Below, piece after piece: positions 14,082-14,684 of a stretch of DNA of 14,684 nt (the first letter of the stretch is position 1; every line of letters begins with the position of its first letter). Where the stretch lies: positions 1 through 14,684 of the forward strand of contig JAWXCJ010000281.1 of NCBI GenBank assembly GCA_034408875.1, read 5' to 3'. This DNA is from JANNHK01 sp034408875 (GTDB taxonomy: Bacteria; Actinomycetota; Acidimicrobiia; IMCC26256; PALSA-610). The notes beneath the pieces were generated by a model that had not been told where the DNA came from, ran no database searches, and worked only from the letters and a program-made list of their open reading frames with translations. The position numbers and the translations under genes are program-made.

Positions 14082-14684
14082 GTGGGCGACTCGCGGCGGG
14101 CAGCCATTGCTCTCGCACTGTGTCTCGGCGCATTGCTCGGAGCCCCGGCGGGCGCGCGGGCCACCGATCCCCCGCCCGACCCGGAACCGGTCGTCGCCGG
14201 CGACGAACCGATGAGTTGGTGGGGCTTCTGGACCGGTGTCCACGCCGGCGACCGCAACAACGGCATCAAGTACCTCAAGCAGAACTGGCCTGCGAAGTTC
14301 GGCACCAACTTCGTACTCACCGGGACCAACGTTTCCGTCGCGGAGACGACACGCACCGTGCAGCTCGCGCAGGAACGCGGTACGGGCGTGGTGCTCTTCC
14401 TCGGTTCCCTGTTCGACCGCGGGTGCGCGTGGACGCGAGGCACCGGATACGGCGCCGACGACTACGCGGCATGGGAAGCCGATCTGACGACGCTCGCCGG
14501 CGCGCTCGCGCCGTATAAGGGGACGATCGTCGCGATCGTCGGGTTCGACGACATGAACGGCAAAGCGCCGCTGTGCTACTTCAGCCAGGACGGGCAGCCG
14601 AATCCGGTATCGGAGTCGATGCGCCTGGCCGCGGCGTTCTTCCCCGAAGTCGCGCAGCGCGGCCATGTGTGGATGGCGGGCGGG
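14082..14684 (+). CDS. Secreted protein of unknown function (3' end outside window)
   Basis: An open frame of 201 codons from GTG 14082-14084 to the window edge with no stop, so it is partial. AGGGGG (14070-14075) lies six bases before the GTG. The first 27 residues form a signal peptide: basic VGDSRRA, hydrophobic IALALCLGALLG, and an A-x-A type site at GARA, followed by a Pro/Asp-rich linker. The mature part has MSWWGFWTGVHAGDRNNG, YLKQNWPAKFGTNFVLTG, QLAQERGTGVVLFLGSLFDRG and KGTIVAIVGFDDMNG. Alternating strands and helices with conserved-looking acidic and aromatic residues recall a TIM-barrel glycosidase-like fold, but I do not recognise a family. It is read away from the housekeeping block and is probably unrelated to it. 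The opposite strand is also open here but has no recognisable protein. Confidence 0.8.
   Translation, partial: MGDSRRAAIALALCLGALLGAPAGARATDPPPDPEPVVAGDEPMSWWGFWTGVHAGDRNNGIKYLKQNWPAKFGTNFVLTGTNVSVAETTRTVQLAQERGTGVVLFLGSLFDRGCAWTRGTGYGADDYAAWEADLTTLAGALAPYKGTIVAIVGFDDMNGKAPLCYFSQDGQPNPVSESMRLAAAFFPEVAQRGHVWMAGG

Noticed and set aside
14061..14666. A 201-codon open frame on the minus strand at the right edge
   Set aside because: The plus strand here has a good ribosome binding site, a signal peptide and a sensible mature protein. The minus-strand product has none of these.

Overview
The window comes from a high-GC genome of the Actinomycetota. A DUF2469 protein beside ribosomal protein L19, a membrane-anchored FtsY, a GTG-rich set of starts, an extended S16 and a zinc-ribbon L32 all point there. 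The plsX - ACP-like - rnc order is not that of mycobacteria or streptomycetes as I know them and suggests a deeper lineage such as Acidimicrobiia; that placement is inference.

Almost the whole window (105-13780) is one head-to-tail block on the minus strand. Read in transcription order from the right: DUF177/YceD, rpmF (L32), plsX, an ACP-like protein, rnc, mutM, acylphosphatase, smc, an MscS-family channel, ftsY, ffh, rpsP (S16), a KH protein (KhpA-like), rimM, trmD, rplS (L19) and a DUF2469 protein. Several junctions are ATGA-type or longer overlaps (plsX/ACP-like, ACP-like/rnc, rnc/mutM, mutM/acyP, rpsP/KH, rimM/trmD), and no internal gap exceeds about 80 bases. The block joins phospholipid-precursor synthesis, ribosome assembly and maturation, rRNA processing, DNA repair, chromosome condensation and co-translational membrane targeting. 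On the plus strand at the right edge a secreted protein of unknown function starts after a divergent intergenic region of about 300 bases and runs out of the window.

Two things stand out. First, a short dispersed repeat occurs four times (two tandem copies at 2-96, one at 6250-6314, one at 12002-12062). Read on the minus strand it starts GTGCGGACG(C/G)AG and ends GAGGGAGCC(A/G)T(A/G). It follows or overlaps the end of one gene, carries a Shine-Dalgarno-like GAGGGAG, and ends at or near the next start codon. The frame that begins V-R-T is open through every copy and, at 6249-6314 and at 49-99, ends in a stop that overlaps a start codon. It could be a portable ribosome-loading or reinitiation module. 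Second, the ACP-like protein between plsX and rnc aligns without gaps to acyl carrier proteins through the modification site but has Asp-Asp-Tyr where Asp-Ser-Leu is expected, so it should not carry phosphopantetheine.

The remaining genes look intact and ordinary, apart from low-complexity acidic extensions on S16 and on the KH protein and an MscS-family channel placed between smc and ftsY.
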